Origin: Actinobacteria bacterium UBA5182
GTDB taxonomy: Bacteria > Actinomycetota > UBA4738
Direction: 5' to 3'
DNA length: 5,922 nucleotides
Assembly: GCA_002413185.1 (NCBI GenBank)
Contig: DHWM01000101.1
Span: forward strand, 636-6,557
The notes under the pieces were generated by a model, which had not been told where the DNA came from, made no database searches, and saw only the letters and a program-made list of their open reading frames with translations. A program made the translations under genes and the position numbers. Numbering within the stretch: position 1 is the first letter of the stretch; every line of letters begins with the position of its first letter. Of the stretch, positions 5,906 through 5,922 are shown in pieces.

Positions 5906-5922
5906 GACATCCCACCAGCCGT
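5906..5922 (+). repeat. Direct repeat, copy 2 (left side of the IS110 element)
   Basis: GACATCCCACCAGCCGT, matching 4593-4608 in the same orientation with one short mismatch/indel. It touches the window edge, so the repeat may be longer than can be seen. The sequence just before it (up to 5905) does not resemble the host gene before copy 1. Confidence 0.55.

Larger units (their letters stand above)
4592..5922 (-). mobile_element. IS110-family insertion sequence (left end extends to or past the window edge)
   Basis: The element consists of one transposase gene on the minus strand inserted in the HsdR-N-like gene. The downstream (right) end is very short: only some 5-20 bases separate the transposase stop (4614) from the broken host gene. 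The upstream (left) non-coding end is longer, at least 78-94 bases to the window edge. A short right end and a longer left end is the layout of the IS110 group, as opposed to the IS1111 group. No terminal inverted repeats are seen, as expected for this group. Exact termini are uncertain; the direct repeats at 4593-4608 and 5906-5922 are the best boundary markers visible. Confidence 0.75.
5829..5922 (-). other. Left non-coding end of the IS110 element, possible 3' part of a bridge RNA
   Basis: In the IS110 group the bridge RNA is transcribed from the non-coding DNA just upstream of the transposase. This 94-base stretch occupies that position on the minus strand and contains two inverted repeats near the transposase start plus a weak 4-bp stem (GTGC/GCAC, 5893-5906). 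It is cut by the window edge. I cannot identify target- or donor-binding loops here, so the bridge RNA is inferred from family layout only. Confidence 0.3.

Noticed and set aside
1..5922. CRISPR arrays, tRNA or rRNA genes
   Set aside because: No regularly spaced repeats and no tRNA-like or rRNA-like segments were seen on either strand.

Overview
The window is G+C-rich throughout, uses GTG and TTG as well as ATG starts, has genes that overlap by a few bases, and carries an IS110-family transposase resembling the Streptomyces type. Together these point to an actinobacterium (Actinomycetota). I cannot name a genus.

Left half (1-3480, minus strand): a compact cell-surface polysaccharide operon, transcribed right to left. 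Its order is a 56-residue hydrophilic protein of unknown function with a strong ribosome binding site, a NodB-type polysaccharide deacetylase, an O-antigen ligase/Wzy-type multi-spanning membrane protein, and a fused Wzz chain-length determinant/BY-type tyrosine autokinase that runs off the left edge. Every junction overlaps (GTGA, ATGA, then 26 bp), so translation is probably coupled. The set fits an exopolysaccharide or capsule pathway: Wzy-type polymerisation or ligation, chain-length control by Wzz/kinase, and deacetylation of the glycan.

Middle (3541-4140): decayed DNA. A C-terminal remnant of gpsA (NAD(P)H-dependent glycerol-3-phosphate dehydrogenase), with several frameshifts and an internal deletion, sits just upstream of the operon. 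Beyond it lies a G-rich (GGGTC)5 tract with G-quadruplex potential, a small hairpin and a comparatively A+T-rich promoter-like segment.

Right half (4141-5922): on the plus strand, a 47-residue CxxC...CxxC zinc-ribbon protein overlaps by GTGA with a gene for a type I restriction HsdR-N-like nuclease domain. That gene is cut off after about 105 residues, where an IS110-family element begins. The transposase (404 aa, minus strand) keeps its DEDD residues and the Ser motif, so it looks intact. Its TTG start and Shine-Dalgarno lie beside a nested hairpin that can hide the ribosome binding site, and a 10-bp direct repeat (16-17 bp imperfect) brackets the element. The left end of the element, where IS110-group members encode their bridge RNA, is cut by the window edge.

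Overall: an intact polysaccharide operon next to a turnover zone made of a dead metabolic gene, a broken restriction-type operon and a probably active insertion sequence.
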